Assembly: GCF_002926165.1 (NCBI RefSeq)
Contig: NZ_MAGP01000075.1
Coordinates: forward strand, 41,042-105,041
Length of the DNA stretch: 64,000 nt
Reading direction: 5' to 3'
Source: Micromonospora chalcea
GTDB lineage: Bacteria; Actinomycetota; Actinomycetes; Mycobacteriales; Micromonosporaceae
Below the pieces are notes generated by a model. It ran no database searches. It saw nothing but the letters and a program-made list of their open reading frames with translations, and was not told the origin of the DNA. The position numbers and the translations under genes are program-made. This document shows, piece after piece, positions 33,686 to 41,695 of the stretch. How positions within the stretch are numbered: position 1 is the first letter of the stretch; every line of letters begins with the position of its first letter.

Positions 33686-34582
33686 ATGGATCATCGTCAG
33701 TGGACTGTCGTCGGCGCGCCGTCGAGCGCCGGCGCGCACACCCCGGGTGTCGAGCGAGCCCCGGCCGCCCTGCGCGCCGCCGGCCTGCTCGACCTGCTGC
33801 GCGACGGGGCGGACGTCGAGGACTGCGGTGACGTGCCGGGCTTCCGGTGGCGGCCCGATCCGGCGTACCCGAGGGGGCAGAACGCGGGCGCGGTGGCCGC
33901 CGTCGCGTCGGCGGTGGCCGACCGGGTCGCGGGCGCGCTGGGCCGGGGCCGCGTGCCGCTGGTGCTCGGCGGCGACTGCACAGTCACCGTCGGCCTGGTC
34001 GCCGGGTGCGCGCGGGCCGGGATGTCGCCCGCGCTGGTGTACGTGGACGGCGGCCCGGATCTCTACACGCCGGTGACCCGCGCGAACGGCAACCTGGATG
34101 CGATGGGGCTGGCGCACATGCTGGGCCTGCCGGGAACGCTGCCCGAGGTGGCGGGCGTCGGGCCGGTGGTGCCGCTGCTGTCCCCGCAGCGGGTGGTGGT
34201 GTACGGGGATTCGCTGCCCCGGGGTGACCACGAGCGGGAGCTGGTGGCGGAGCTGGGGCTGGCGTACGTGCCCGCCGATGAGGTGCACGCCGACGCGCGG
34301 GCGGCGGCGCGCCGGGCCCGGGCGGTGGCCGAGGGCGCGGCCGACGGGTTCGTGGTGCACTTCGACGTGGACGTGCTGCGTTTCGTGGACGCGCCGCTGG
34401 CGGACGTGCCGGAGTCGTCCGGGCTGAGCCTGGACGAGGCGGCGGCAACGCTGGCGGAGCTGGTGGCGAGCCCGAAGTTCGCCGGGTTGTCGGTCACCGA
34501 GATCAACCCGCACCATCTGCCGGACGACGAGGTGCTGCCCCGGTTCGCCGGTGTGTTGGCCGGGGCGCTGACCGAGGGCTAG
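33686..34582 (+). CDS. Arginase/ureohydrolase-fold protein with altered metal ligands
   Basis: A 298-residue protein of the arginase fold. The three metal-site segments are visible but changed: GGDC (95-98) replaces GGDH, DGGPD (121-125) replaces DAHxD, and HFDVDVL (225-231) keeps the two aspartates of the SFDxDxxDP motif. Glu272 in TEINP matches the substrate-side glutamate. Two of the histidine ligands are thus missing, so binuclear manganese chemistry may be impaired or the protein may act on another substrate with a different metal. Similar divergent copies occur in actinomycetes. The gene converges with the Nudix gene, overlapping by four bases. Confidence 0.8.
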   Translation: MDHRQWTVVGAPSSAGAHTPGVERAPAALRAAGLLDLLRDGADVEDCGDVPGFRWRPDPAYPRGQNAGAVAAVASAVADRVAGALGRGRVPLVLGGDCTVTVGLVAGCARAGMSPALVYVDGGPDLYTPVTRANGNLDAMGLAHMLGLPGTLPEVAGVGPVVPLLSPQRVVVYGDSLPRGDHERELVAELGLAYVPADEVHADARAAARRARAVAEGAADGFVVHFDVDVLRFVDAPLADVPESSGLSLDEAAATLAELVASPKFAGLSVTEINPHHLPDDEVLPRFAGVLAGALTEG

Positions 34583-34992
34583 GCGGTCTCCGCGAGGTGC
34601 AGCGGCAGCACCTTCGCCGCGCTCACCGCCAGGTCGCGGTCGAGCACCTCGTCGCGGGGTACGAAGACCATCGCCTGTCCCTCGCCGAGCACCACGTCCT
34701 CCTGGCGCGCGTCGGTGGTGCCACGGAAGACGTACACGGTGACCGTGTGGGCAAAGCCGTCCTCGTGCGGGCGGGGGCCGCTCCACAGCAGGTGCAGCTC
34801 CCCGGCGGTCAGCCCGGTCTCCTCCAGCAGCTCGCGCCGGGCGGCCTGCTCCGGTGGCTCGCCGGGTTCGATGCTGCCGCCGGGCAGGCTCCACTGGTAC
34901 GGAGACACCGGCGCGTTGCCGTCGCGGTGCTGCATGAGGATCGCGCCGGTCCGGTCGACGAGCAGGACGAGGGCGACGTCGTATGCGGCCAC
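34579..34992 (-). CDS. Nudix hydrolase
   Basis: A 137-residue Nudix protein. The Nudix box is perfect, GSIEPGE-x7-RELLEETGL (39-61), preceded by the AYDVALVLLVDRTGAILMQHR strand pair and WSLPGG. It would hydrolyse a nucleoside diphosphate-linked substrate with magnesium. The substrate is not predictable. I start at the GTG giving VAAYDVAL. The open frame upstream has AT-rich third positions unlike the rest and reads as an intergenic extension. Confidence 0.85.
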   Translation of the reverse strand: MAAYDVALVLLVDRTGAILMQHRDGNAPVSPYQWSLPGGSIEPGEPPEQAARRELLEETGLTAGELHLLWSGPRPHEDGFAHTVTVYVFRGTTDARQEDVVLGEGQAMVFVPRDEVLDRDLAVSAAKVLPLHLAETA

Positions 34993-35139
34993 GTCCTGAG
35001 CCTGCCACGCGGCACCGGCGACACGCAGCCCCCACTTTCCGCGGCATCGACCGAAAGTTCGATTCAGAGCACCAGAAGCCATAGACATATCGACATGGCT
35101 TTTGTAGCGTCAGCGCACAGGCGACGAAGGAGTGCGACC

Positions 35140-36081
35140 ATGTGCTACGGACATGACGGACACGCCGCGCTGCAACAGTCACTTGACCGGCGTGGCCTGC
35201 TGCGCGGCTCCCTGGCGGCGCTCGCCGGGATCGGGCTCGCCGCCGGGCTCGGCGCGACGGGCGCCCAGGCCGGCGGACACCACCACGGCCGGCGCCCGGT
35301 GCCGAAGGAACTGATCAGCCTTCAGCTCTGGACGGTCCGCGACGCGCTCAACGGCTCCCCCGGCTACGACCCGACGCTGGCGCACCTGGCCCGCATCGGC
35401 TACCCCCGGGTCGAGCTGGCGCTCGGCTACTTCGGCCGTACCGCCCGGGAGCTGCGCCGCTTCCTGGACGGCATCGGCATCAAGGCCAGCTCCAGCCACG
35501 ACGGCATCGCCGCCGACGCCGCCGCGCTGGACCAGAAGATCGCCGACGCCCGTACGCTGGGCCAGCGGTTCATGGTGGTGCCGTACCTGAACTCCGACCG
35601 CGAGGACGACTGGAAGCGCTGGGCGGAGCAGATGAACGTCGAGGCCGCCGCCGCGCGCAAGGCGGGTCTGCGGTACGGATACCACAACCACGCGCACGAG
35701 TTCACCATCGACTTCGGCAACGGCCGGCGGCCGTGGGACGTGCTGACCGAGGAACTCGACCCGCGACTGGTGCACCTGGAGATCGACATCTACTGGGCGG
35801 TCACCGGCGGCATCACCTCCGGCGAGGGCGTCGCCGACCCGGAGGGCTTCACGCTCGACGTGATCCGCTCGGCGCCGCAGCGGGTCCTGCAGTACCACGT
35901 CAAGGACCGCGACCCGGCCACCGGCGACATGGCCGACCTGGGCACCGGGATGATCGACTTCGCGCGGATCTTCCGGGGGCACCAGGTGATGGAGTACATC
36001 GTGGAGAACGACACGCCGGACGTGACGCCGCAACGGACCGCTGAGGTCGGCTACCGCTACCTGCGCCGCCTGCGGTTCTGA
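35140..36081 (+). CDS. Tat-exported xylose-isomerase-like TIM-barrel protein
   Basis: A 313-residue protein of the sugar phosphate isomerase/epimerase (AP_endonuc_2) superfamily. A twin-arginine signal peptide is visible: DRRGLLRGS followed by a hydrophobic ALAGIGLAAGLG core ending AQA near residue 46. The TIM barrel then starts ISLQLWTVRDAL and contains YGYHNHAHEF, VHLEIDIYWAV, LQYHVKDRD and MEYIVEND, which supply the usual His/Glu/Asp metal ligands. A GGHHHGRR stretch follows the cleavage site. AAGGAG precedes the ATG. The likely role is periplasmic or extracellular sugar conversion, but the substrate is unknown. Confidence 0.88.
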   Translation: MCYGHDGHAALQQSLDRRGLLRGSLAALAGIGLAAGLGATGAQAGGHHHGRRPVPKELISLQLWTVRDALNGSPGYDPTLAHLARIGYPRVELALGYFGRTARELRRFLDGIGIKASSSHDGIAADAAALDQKIADARTLGQRFMVVPYLNSDREDDWKRWAEQMNVEAAAARKAGLRYGYHNHAHEFTIDFGNGRRPWDVLTEELDPRLVHLEIDIYWAVTGGITSGEGVADPEGFTLDVIRSAPQRVLQYHVKDRDPATGDMADLGTGMIDFARIFRGHQVMEYIVENDTPDVTPQRTAEVGYRYLRRLRF

Positions 36082-36153
36082 CCCGCAGCGGGGCACGGAC
36101 GGCCGCCGGGCGTGACACGCTCGGGGTGGCCGCGCCGACCGAGGGGGTACGCG

Positions 36154-36774
36154 ATGACCGACGAGCCGGACGACGTCCACTACGACCGCCTCTACCGGGA
36201 CACCGAACGGCCGCCGTGGGAGATCGGCGGTCCGCAGCCGGCGCTCGCCGAGGTTCTCGACACCGGGGTACGCGGCCCGCGCGTGCTCGACGTCGGCTGC
36301 GGCACCGGGGAGTTGGCGCTCGCGCTGGCCCGCCGCGGTCTCGACGTGACGGGTGTCGACATCTCGGCGGTGGCGATCGATCAGGCGCGGGCCCGGGCCG
36401 CCCAGGCGGGACTGCCGGCGCGTTTCGAGGTGTGCGACGCCACGGCGATCCCGGTGCCGCCGGTGCCGTACGACTCGGTGTTCGACTCCGGGCTGCTGCA
36501 CTCGCTGGACCGGCGGGGCGCCGCCGTACGCGACTACCTGGCGCTGCTGCCGCGCCTGACCGCGCCCGGCGGGGCGGTGTTCGTGCTGGCGGTGTCGCCG
36601 GAGGCGGGCCAGGGCTGGGGTCTGGACGCCGACGCCCTGCGCGCGGCGTTCCCGGAGCCGCTGTGGTCACACGTCACGGTGGAGCGGATCGACGTGCTGG
36701 CCCGGGTCGAGGGCGCGGACCTGCGGCTGGCCGGCAATCTGCTGCGCGCCACCCGCTCCCCCGTCGGTCCGTAG
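36154..36774 (+). CDS. Class I SAM-dependent methyltransferase
   Basis: A 206-residue methyltransferase. It starts with the DDVHYDRLYRDTERPPWEIGGPQP lead typical of thiopurine/TehB-like or small actinomycete methyltransferases. Motif I is VLDVGCGTGELALALA (about 48-63), then VTGVDISAVAIDQAR, then FDSGLLHSL. GAGGGGG lies ten bases before the ATG. The short C-terminal part, LFWS-type in the family, reads LWSHVTVERIDVL. The substrate is unknown. It converges with the flavin-binding-like gene. Confidence 0.85.
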   Translation: MTDEPDDVHYDRLYRDTERPPWEIGGPQPALAEVLDTGVRGPRVLDVGCGTGELALALARRGLDVTGVDISAVAIDQARARAAQAGLPARFEVCDATAIPVPPVPYDSVFDSGLLHSLDRRGAAVRDYLALLPRLTAPGGAVFVLAVSPEAGQGWGLDADALRAAFPEPLWSHVTVERIDVLARVEGADLRLAGNLLRATRSPVGP

Positions 36775-36797
36775 CGGGACCGGTCCGGCGGGCGGCG

Positions 36798-37307
36798 TCA
36801 GCGACGCCAGTGCTGACGTGGGGCGTAGCCCTCGCGGCGCAGCCAGTGTTCGGTGTAGACGATCCGCTCGGCCTCGATCACGACGAGCGGGTCCTCGGGC
36901 GGCTCGGACAGCGACCGGCCGCGCTCGGCGTGTTCGCTCTCCCAGCGGAACGCGGCCCAGTGGTGGGCCCGGTCCGGATGCTCCGGCCCGAGCACCCGGG
37001 CGGTGCCGAACACCTGCGCGCCGCGGCTGCTGGCCAGCCCGACCAGCGGCGCGAAGACGCCGACCGACACGCGCGGGTCGGCGGCGATGTTGCGCATCTT
37101 CGGCGAGCGCGGCGCGGCGGTGAACATCAGCGTGAAGCCCAGCGGGTAGTAGCGCACCGGCGTCGCCAGCGGGCCGTCCGGCCCGACTGTGGCGAGCACG
37201 CACATGTTCTGCGACGACAGCAGGTTGAGGATGCGTTCGGCCAAGCGGTCCCGGTCCAGCTTCCTCGTCGGCGCCGGCCCGGTCAGCCACGGGTTCGTCA
37301 GCGGCAC
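36798..37307 (-). CDS. Pyridoxamine 5'-phosphate oxidase-family protein
   Basis: A 169-residue split-barrel protein. The pattern LAERILNLLSSQNMCVLATVGPDGPLATPVRYYPLGFTLMFTA is that of the PPOX/F420-FMN-binding family, with SPKMRNIAADPRVSVGVF after it. Members bind FMN, F420 or heme. No key residue here decides which, and a redox role is only inferred. The GTG start has a GAGGA upstream. A single-gene unit. Confidence 0.85.
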   Translation of the reverse strand: MPLTNPWLTGPAPTRKLDRDRLAERILNLLSSQNMCVLATVGPDGPLATPVRYYPLGFTLMFTAAPRSPKMRNIAADPRVSVGVFAPLVGLASSRGAQVFGTARVLGPEHPDRAHHWAAFRWESEHAERGRSLSEPPEDPLVVIEAERIVYTEHWLRREGYAPRQHWRR

Positions 37308-37346
37308 GGGGCGTCCTCGATCATGACGGCACCCTACCGGCCGGGT

Positions 37347-38369
37347 TCAGGCGCGGGCCGGCGAAGTGCTGGCCCGCAGCACCACCTCCGCGGGCAGGCG
37401 GCTGATCCGCCGGCGGCGGCCCGGGTTCTCGGTGAGCGCCAGCTCCATCGCCTTCTCGCCGAGCTGGCGCAGCGGCAGCGCCACTGTGGTCAGCGGTGGG
37501 GTGAGGTCGCGGACGATCGGGATGTCGTCGAAGCCGGCCACCGAGATGTCGCCGGGCACGGACAGCCCGTGGTCGCGCAGCGCCGCGTACGCGCCGACGG
37601 CCATCACGTCGGTGAGCGCGAACACGCAGGTGGCGTCGAGGCCACGGCCGAGCAGCTCGGTCATCGCCTGGTAGCCGCCGTCACGGGTGAACTCCGCCTC
37701 GGCCACCGCCGCCGGGGACAGCGTCACGCCGGCGGCGGCCAGCTCGTCGCGGAACCCGCCGAACCGGTCGGCGACGGTGGTGAGCTCGGACGGGCCGGAG
37801 AGCACGGCGAAGCGGCGGTGCCCGAGGCCGAGCAGCGCGCGGGCCAGCGCGGCGGCCCCGGCCCGGTTCTCCGGCAGGACGCTGTCGACCTTCAGGTTGC
37901 GGTGCCGGCTGACCACGGCGACCCGGCCGCCGCCGTCGAGGTAGGGCGTCAGCTCGGCGGCCAGCGCGCGGTCCCAGCGCGGGTCCTCGAAGCCGGAGCC
38001 GATGAGCAGGATGGCCGGGGCGCGTTCGGCGCGCAGCATCGACACGTACGCGATCTCGCGTTCCGGGTCGCGGAACGTGCTGGCGAGCATGACCAGCAGG
38101 TCGTTGTCGGCGGCGACCCGCATCACGCCGCCGGCGACGGCGGCGAAGTAGGGGTCGGTGACGTCGTGGCAGATCACGCCGACGCTGCGGTGCGACGCGC
38201 CGGCCAGCGCGCGGGCGTGGGCGTTCGGGGTGTACGCGAGCCGCGCGGCGGCGGCCAGGACGCGGTCGTGCAGGTGCGGGGTGACCCGCCGCCCGTTGAG
38301 CGCCCGGGAGGCGGTGGCCAGTGAGACGTCGGCCGCTCTGGCCACGTCTTCCAGCGTCACGTGCGGCAT
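37347..38369 (-). CDS. LacI-family transcriptional repressor
   Basis: A 340-residue LacI regulator. The N-terminal helix-turn-helix and hinge are clear: VTLEDVARAADVSLATASRALNG (about 4-26), then PNAHARALAGASHRSVGVI. The periplasmic-binding-protein-like effector domain follows, with DVTDPYFAAVAGGV, PGDISVAGFDDIPIVRDLTPPLTTVALPL and LPAEVVLRAST. It diverges from the sugar operon. Two palindromic operators lie between them, so it probably represses the operon and its own gene until a sugar-derived effector binds. Confidence 0.92.
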   Translation of the reverse strand: MPHVTLEDVARAADVSLATASRALNGRRVTPHLHDRVLAAAARLAYTPNAHARALAGASHRSVGVICHDVTDPYFAAVAGGVMRVAADNDLLVMLASTFRDPEREIAYVSMLRAERAPAILLIGSGFEDPRWDRALAAELTPYLDGGGRVAVVSRHRNLKVDSVLPENRAGAAALARALLGLGHRRFAVLSGPSELTTVADRFGGFRDELAAAGVTLSPAAVAEAEFTRDGGYQAMTELLGRGLDATCVFALTDVMAVGAYAALRDHGLSVPGDISVAGFDDIPIVRDLTPPLTTVALPLRQLGEKAMELALTENPGRRRRISRLPAEVVLRASTSPARA

Positions 38370-38393
38370 CGATGAGTCTCCCTGCGGAACGTC

Positions 38394-38422
38394 TTGACCC
38401 GGTGTTCCGGCGTGGCTACGGT
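38394..38422 (+). promoter_or_regulatory. Promoter of the LacI-controlled sugar operon
   Basis: TTGACC (38394-38399) and TACGGT (38417-38422) are separated by exactly 17 bases. The start of transcription should fall near 38429, immediately before the two operators, so repressor bound there would block clearance. Confidence 0.65.
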
Positions 38423-38429
38423 AGCACCC

Positions 38430-38456
38430 TGAAAGCGCTTACTGAAAGCGCATTCA
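38430..38456 (+). promoter_or_regulatory. Two tandem LacI-type operators
   Basis: TGAAAGCGCTTA (38430-38441) and TGAAAGCGCATTCA (38443-38456) share the core TGAAAGCGC. The second is a near-perfect palindrome, and AAGCGC-type centres are typical of LacI-family operators. Spacing of 13 bases places the two sites about one turn apart, allowing side-by-side binding by the divergently encoded repressor. Confidence 0.7.
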
Positions 38457-38473
38457 GCGCTGGGAGGGGCACA

Positions 38474-39625
38474 GTGGAGCGCACACCCGTCGGGATCATC
38501 CTCAACGGCGTCACCGGGCGGATGGGCTACCGGCAGCACCTCGTCCGGTCCCTGCTGGCCATCCGCGACCAGGGCGGCGTGCCCGCGCGCGACGGCAGCC
38601 GGATCTGGCCCGAGCTGACGCTCGTGGGCCGCGACGCGGGCCGCCTGGCCGAGATCGCCGAGCGGCACGGGCTGTCGGCGTACACGACCGACCTGGACGC
38701 GGCGCTCGCCGACGACGCCCACCAGATCTACTTCGACGCCCAGGTGACCGCCGCGCGGGAGAAGGCGATCCGGGCGGCGATCGAGGCCGGCAAGCACGTC
38801 TACACCGAGAAGCCGCTCGCCGAGGACTTCCTCGCCTCGCTGGAGCTGGCCCGGCTCGCCGCCGCGAAGGGCGTCCGCAACGGCGTCGTACAGGACAAGC
38901 TGTTCCTGCCCGGCCTGCGCAAACTCAAGCGGCTGGTCGACGGCGGCTTCTTCGGCCGGATCCTGTCCGTGCGCGGCGAGTTCGGCTACTGGGTGTTCGA
39001 AGGCGACTGGCAGGCCGCGCAGCGTCCGAGCTGGAACTACCGCGCCGAGGACGGCGGCGGCATCACGCTGGACATGTTCCCGCACTGGCACTACGTGCTG
39101 GAGCAGATCATCGCCCCGGTCACCGCCGTCACCGCCGTCACCGCCACGCACATCCCCGAGCGCGTCGACGAGAACGGCGGCCACTACCGCGCCACGGCCG
39201 ACGACGCCGCGTACGGCATCTTCGAACTCGCCGGCGGCATCGTCGCGCAGATCAACTCCTCCTGGGCGGTCCGCGTGCACCGCGACGAGCTGGTCGAGTT
39301 CCAGGTCGACGGCACGCACGGCAGCGCTGTCGCCGGGCTGCGCGACTGCCGTATCCAGCACCGGGGCACCACCCCGATGCCGGTGTGGAACCCGGACCTG
39401 CCGGTCACCGAGCCGTTCCGCGCGCAGTGGCAGACCGTGCCGGACAACGGCGAGCACGACAACGCGTTCAAGGTGCAGTGGGAGGCGTTCCTGCGGCACG
39501 TCGTCGACGACGAGCCGTTCCCGTGGGACTTCCTGGCCGGCGCGCGCGGCGTGCAACTGGCCGAGGCCGGGCTGCGCTCGGCGCGGGAGGGGCGGCGGGT
39601 GCAGATCGAGGAGATCCCCCGGTGA
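38474..39625 (+). CDS. Gfo/Idh/MocA-family sugar oxidoreductase
   Basis: A 383-residue NAD(P)-dependent oxidoreductase. The N-terminal Rossmann domain starts VGIILNGVTGRMGYRQHLV, contains IEAGKHVYTEKPLAED (the conserved EKP catalytic lysine) and VRNGVVQDKLFLPGL. The C-terminal alpha/beta domain includes GGGITLDMFPHWHYVL with the conserved D-x-x-x-H pair. It would oxidise or reduce a sugar or inositol-like compound. The start is GTG with GGGAGGGG upstream, right after the operators. The next gene overlaps by four bases. Confidence 0.9.
   Translation: MERTPVGIILNGVTGRMGYRQHLVRSLLAIRDQGGVPARDGSRIWPELTLVGRDAGRLAEIAERHGLSAYTTDLDAALADDAHQIYFDAQVTAAREKAIRAAIEAGKHVYTEKPLAEDFLASLELARLAAAKGVRNGVVQDKLFLPGLRKLKRLVDGGFFGRILSVRGEFGYWVFEGDWQAAQRPSWNYRAEDGGGITLDMFPHWHYVLEQIIAPVTAVTAVTATHIPERVDENGGHYRATADDAAYGIFELAGGIVAQINSSWAVRVHRDELVEFQVDGTHGSAVAGLRDCRIQHRGTTPMPVWNPDLPVTEPFRAQWQTVPDNGEHDNAFKVQWEAFLRHVVDDEPFPWDFLAGARGVQLAEAGLRSAREGRRVQIEEIPR
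39119..39145 (+). repeat. Three tandem copies of a 9-base unit inside the oxidoreductase gene
   Basis: GTCACCGCC is repeated three times in frame, coding for VTA-VTA-VTA in a loop after the metal/substrate helix. It could expand or contract by slippage without shifting the frame. Confidence 0.8.
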
Positions 39626-40785
39626 GCACGCTCGTCACGCTGCCGGCGCCGGGCGGCGGCACCGAGCGGCTCACGTTGCGGGAACCGGCCGCCTGGCAGC
39701 GGCCGTCCGGGCCGCCGGCCAGCCGGATCGCGTACGCGGCCGCGCACGTCGTCGCCGACCCGTACGCCGACAACTCCCCCGGCCGTCCGGCGGGCCTGGA
39801 CTGGGACGCGACGCTCGCGGTGCGGCGCGACCTGTGGTCGTGGGGGCTCGGTGTGGCCGAGGCGATGGACACCGCGCAGCGCGGGATGGGGCTGGACTGG
39901 ACGGCCACCCGCGAGCTGATCCGGCGCAGCGCCGCCGAGGCCGCCTCCTGCGGCGGGCGCATCGTCGCCGGGGTGGGCACCGACCAGCTCACCGGCGTCC
40001 CGCGCACGCTCGACGAGGTCGTCGCCGCGTACGCCGAGCAGCTCGCGGTCGTGCAGGGGTACGGCGCCACGCCGGTGCTGATGGCCAGCCGGCACCTCGC
40101 CGCGCTCGCCACCGGCCCGGAGGACTACCTGCGCGTCTACGAGCGGGTGCTGCGGGAGGCCGGCGCGCCGGTGGTGCTGCACTGGCTCGGCGACATGTTC
40201 GACCCGGCGCTGTCCGGCTACTGGGGCTCGACCGACCTGGACGAGGCCACCGCCACGTTCGCCGCGCTGGTGCACGCCCACGCCGACCTGGTCGACGGCG
40301 TGAAGGTGTCGCTGCTCGACACCGGGCGGGAGGTGCGGCTGCGGGAACTGCTGCCGCCGACGGTGAAGGTCTACACCGGCGACGACTACCACTACCCGGA
40401 GCTGATCGAGGGCGACGGGAAGCTGTTCAGCCACGCGCTGCTCGGCGCGTTCGCGGCGATCGCCCCGGCCGCGTCGGCCGCGCTGGCCCGGCTCGACGCG
40501 GACGACAGGGCCGGGTTCCGGGCGATCCTCGACCCGACGGTGCCGCTGTCCCGGCACCTGTTCGCCCCGCCGACGCCGTACTACAAGACCGGCATCGCGT
40601 TCCTGTCCTGGCTCAACGGGCGGCAGCCCGGCTTCACCATGGTCGGCGGCCTGCACGGCGGGCGCGGCGTCCCGCACCTGGTCGAGGCGTTCCGGCTGGC
40701 CGACGCCGCCGGGCTGCTGCTCGACCCCGAGCTGGCGGCACAGCGGATGCGCGCGTACCTGGACGTGGCGGGCGTGCCCGGATGA
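39622..40785 (+). CDS. DUF993 dihydrodipicolinate synthase-like protein
   Basis: A 387-residue DUF993 protein, a TIM-barrel relative of dihydrodipicolinate synthase. Indicators are GGRIVAGVGTDQL, DGVKVSLLD with the likely Schiff-base lysine, PPTVKVYTGDDYHYPEL, and the C-terminal PYYKTGIAFLSWLNGRQPGFTM. Members sit in clusters with Gfo/Idh/MocA oxidoreductases and sugar isomerases, as here, suggesting a retro-aldol or similar step on an oxidised sugar. The GTG start overlaps the previous stop and its own stop overlaps the next start, so the three genes form a tight operon. Confidence 0.85.
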   Translation: MSTLVTLPAPGGGTERLTLREPAAWQRPSGPPASRIAYAAAHVVADPYADNSPGRPAGLDWDATLAVRRDLWSWGLGVAEAMDTAQRGMGLDWTATRELIRRSAAEAASCGGRIVAGVGTDQLTGVPRTLDEVVAAYAEQLAVVQGYGATPVLMASRHLAALATGPEDYLRVYERVLREAGAPVVLHWLGDMFDPALSGYWGSTDLDEATATFAALVHAHADLVDGVKVSLLDTGREVRLRELLPPTVKVYTGDDYHYPELIEGDGKLFSHALLGAFAAIAPAASAALARLDADDRAGFRAILDPTVPLSRHLFAPPTPYYKTGIAFLSWLNGRQPGFTMVGGLHGGRGVPHLVEAFRLADAAGLLLDPELAAQRMRAYLDVAGVPG

Positions 40786-41621
40786 GCGCCGATCCCCGGC
40801 TGGCCCGGCTGTCGCTCAACCAGCGCACCACGCAACGCTGGTCGGTGGCGCAGGCGGTCGACGGCTGTGTGCGCGCCGGCATCCCGGCGATCGGGCTGTG
40901 GCGCGAGCCGGTGGCCGAGATCGGCGTACCGGCCGCGGCGCGGCTCGTCACCGACGCCGGGCTGCGGGTGTCGTCGCTGTGCCGGGGCGGGTTCCTCACC
41001 GCCGCCGACGACGCCGGACGGGCCGCGGCCCTGGCGGACAACCGGCGCGCGATCGACGAGGCCGCCGCGCTGCGCGCCGCCTGCCTGGTGCTCGTCGTCG
41101 GCGGGCTGCCGCCCGGCTCCCGTGACCTGGCGGGCGCCCGGCAGCGGGTCGCCGACGCGCTGGCCGAGCTGGCCCCGTACGCGGCTGCGCGCGGGGTACG
41201 CCTCGCGCTGGAGCCACTGCACCCGATGTACTGCGCCGACCGGGCGGTGCTGTCCACGCTCGGGCAGGCCCTCGATGTGGCCGAGGCGTTCCCGGCAGAG
41301 CAGGTCGGCGTCGTGGTGGACACGTTCCACGTCTGGTGGGATCCGGACGTGTGGCGGCAGATCGCCCGCGCCGGGACGCGGATCGCGAGTTTCCAGATCT
41401 GCGACTTCCTCACCCCGCTCCCGGCCGACGTGCTGCTGGGGCGCGGCATGATGGGCGACGGGCACATCGACTTCCCGCCGCTGCGCCGCGCGGTGGAGGC
41501 CGCCGGATACTCGGGCGACGTCGAGGTGGAGATCTTCAACGCCGAGGTGTGGGCCACCGACCCGGACCAGGTGCTCGCCACCATGACCGCCCGGTACGTG
41601 GATCTCGTGCTCACCGACTGA
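40782..41621 (+). CDS. Sugar phosphate isomerase/epimerase
   Basis: A 279-residue TIM-barrel protein. It starts RLSLNQRTTQRWSVAQAVDG and has LALEPLHPMYC (Glu ligand), VGVVVDTFHVWWDPD (Asp and His), IASFQICDF and the terminal VEVEIFNAE (Glu), the metal ligand order of the xylose-isomerase-like family. It is coupled to the DUF993 gene by an ATGA overlap. The substrate presumably derives from the upstream oxidoreductase step. Confidence 0.9.
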   Translation: MSADPRLARLSLNQRTTQRWSVAQAVDGCVRAGIPAIGLWREPVAEIGVPAAARLVTDAGLRVSSLCRGGFLTAADDAGRAAALADNRRAIDEAAALRAACLVLVVGGLPPGSRDLAGARQRVADALAELAPYAAARGVRLALEPLHPMYCADRAVLSTLGQALDVAEAFPAEQVGVVVDTFHVWWDPDVWRQIARAGTRIASFQICDFLTPLPADVLLGRGMMGDGHIDFPPLRRAVEAAGYSGDVEVEIFNAEVWATDPDQVLATMTARYVDLVLTD

Positions 41622-41695
41622 CTCAGTGTCACGAGTCCGGCCTGTCGGATAAATCAGGTGGCCGGTCCCCCGGATCCGGGGGCAGGATCGGGATC

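Noticed and set aside
34993..35088. Longer N-terminus for the Nudix protein
   Set aside because: AT-rich third positions and no likeness to Nudix proteins. The region is needed as divergent promoter space.
36126..38324. A 732-codon plus-strand frame across the methyltransferase, PPOX and LacI genes
   Set aside because: It is out of frame or antisense to three clear genes and shows no family pattern.
39119..39145. Tandem 9-base repeat as a phase-variation switch
   Set aside because: The unit is a multiple of three and lies in frame, so length change would not turn the gene off.
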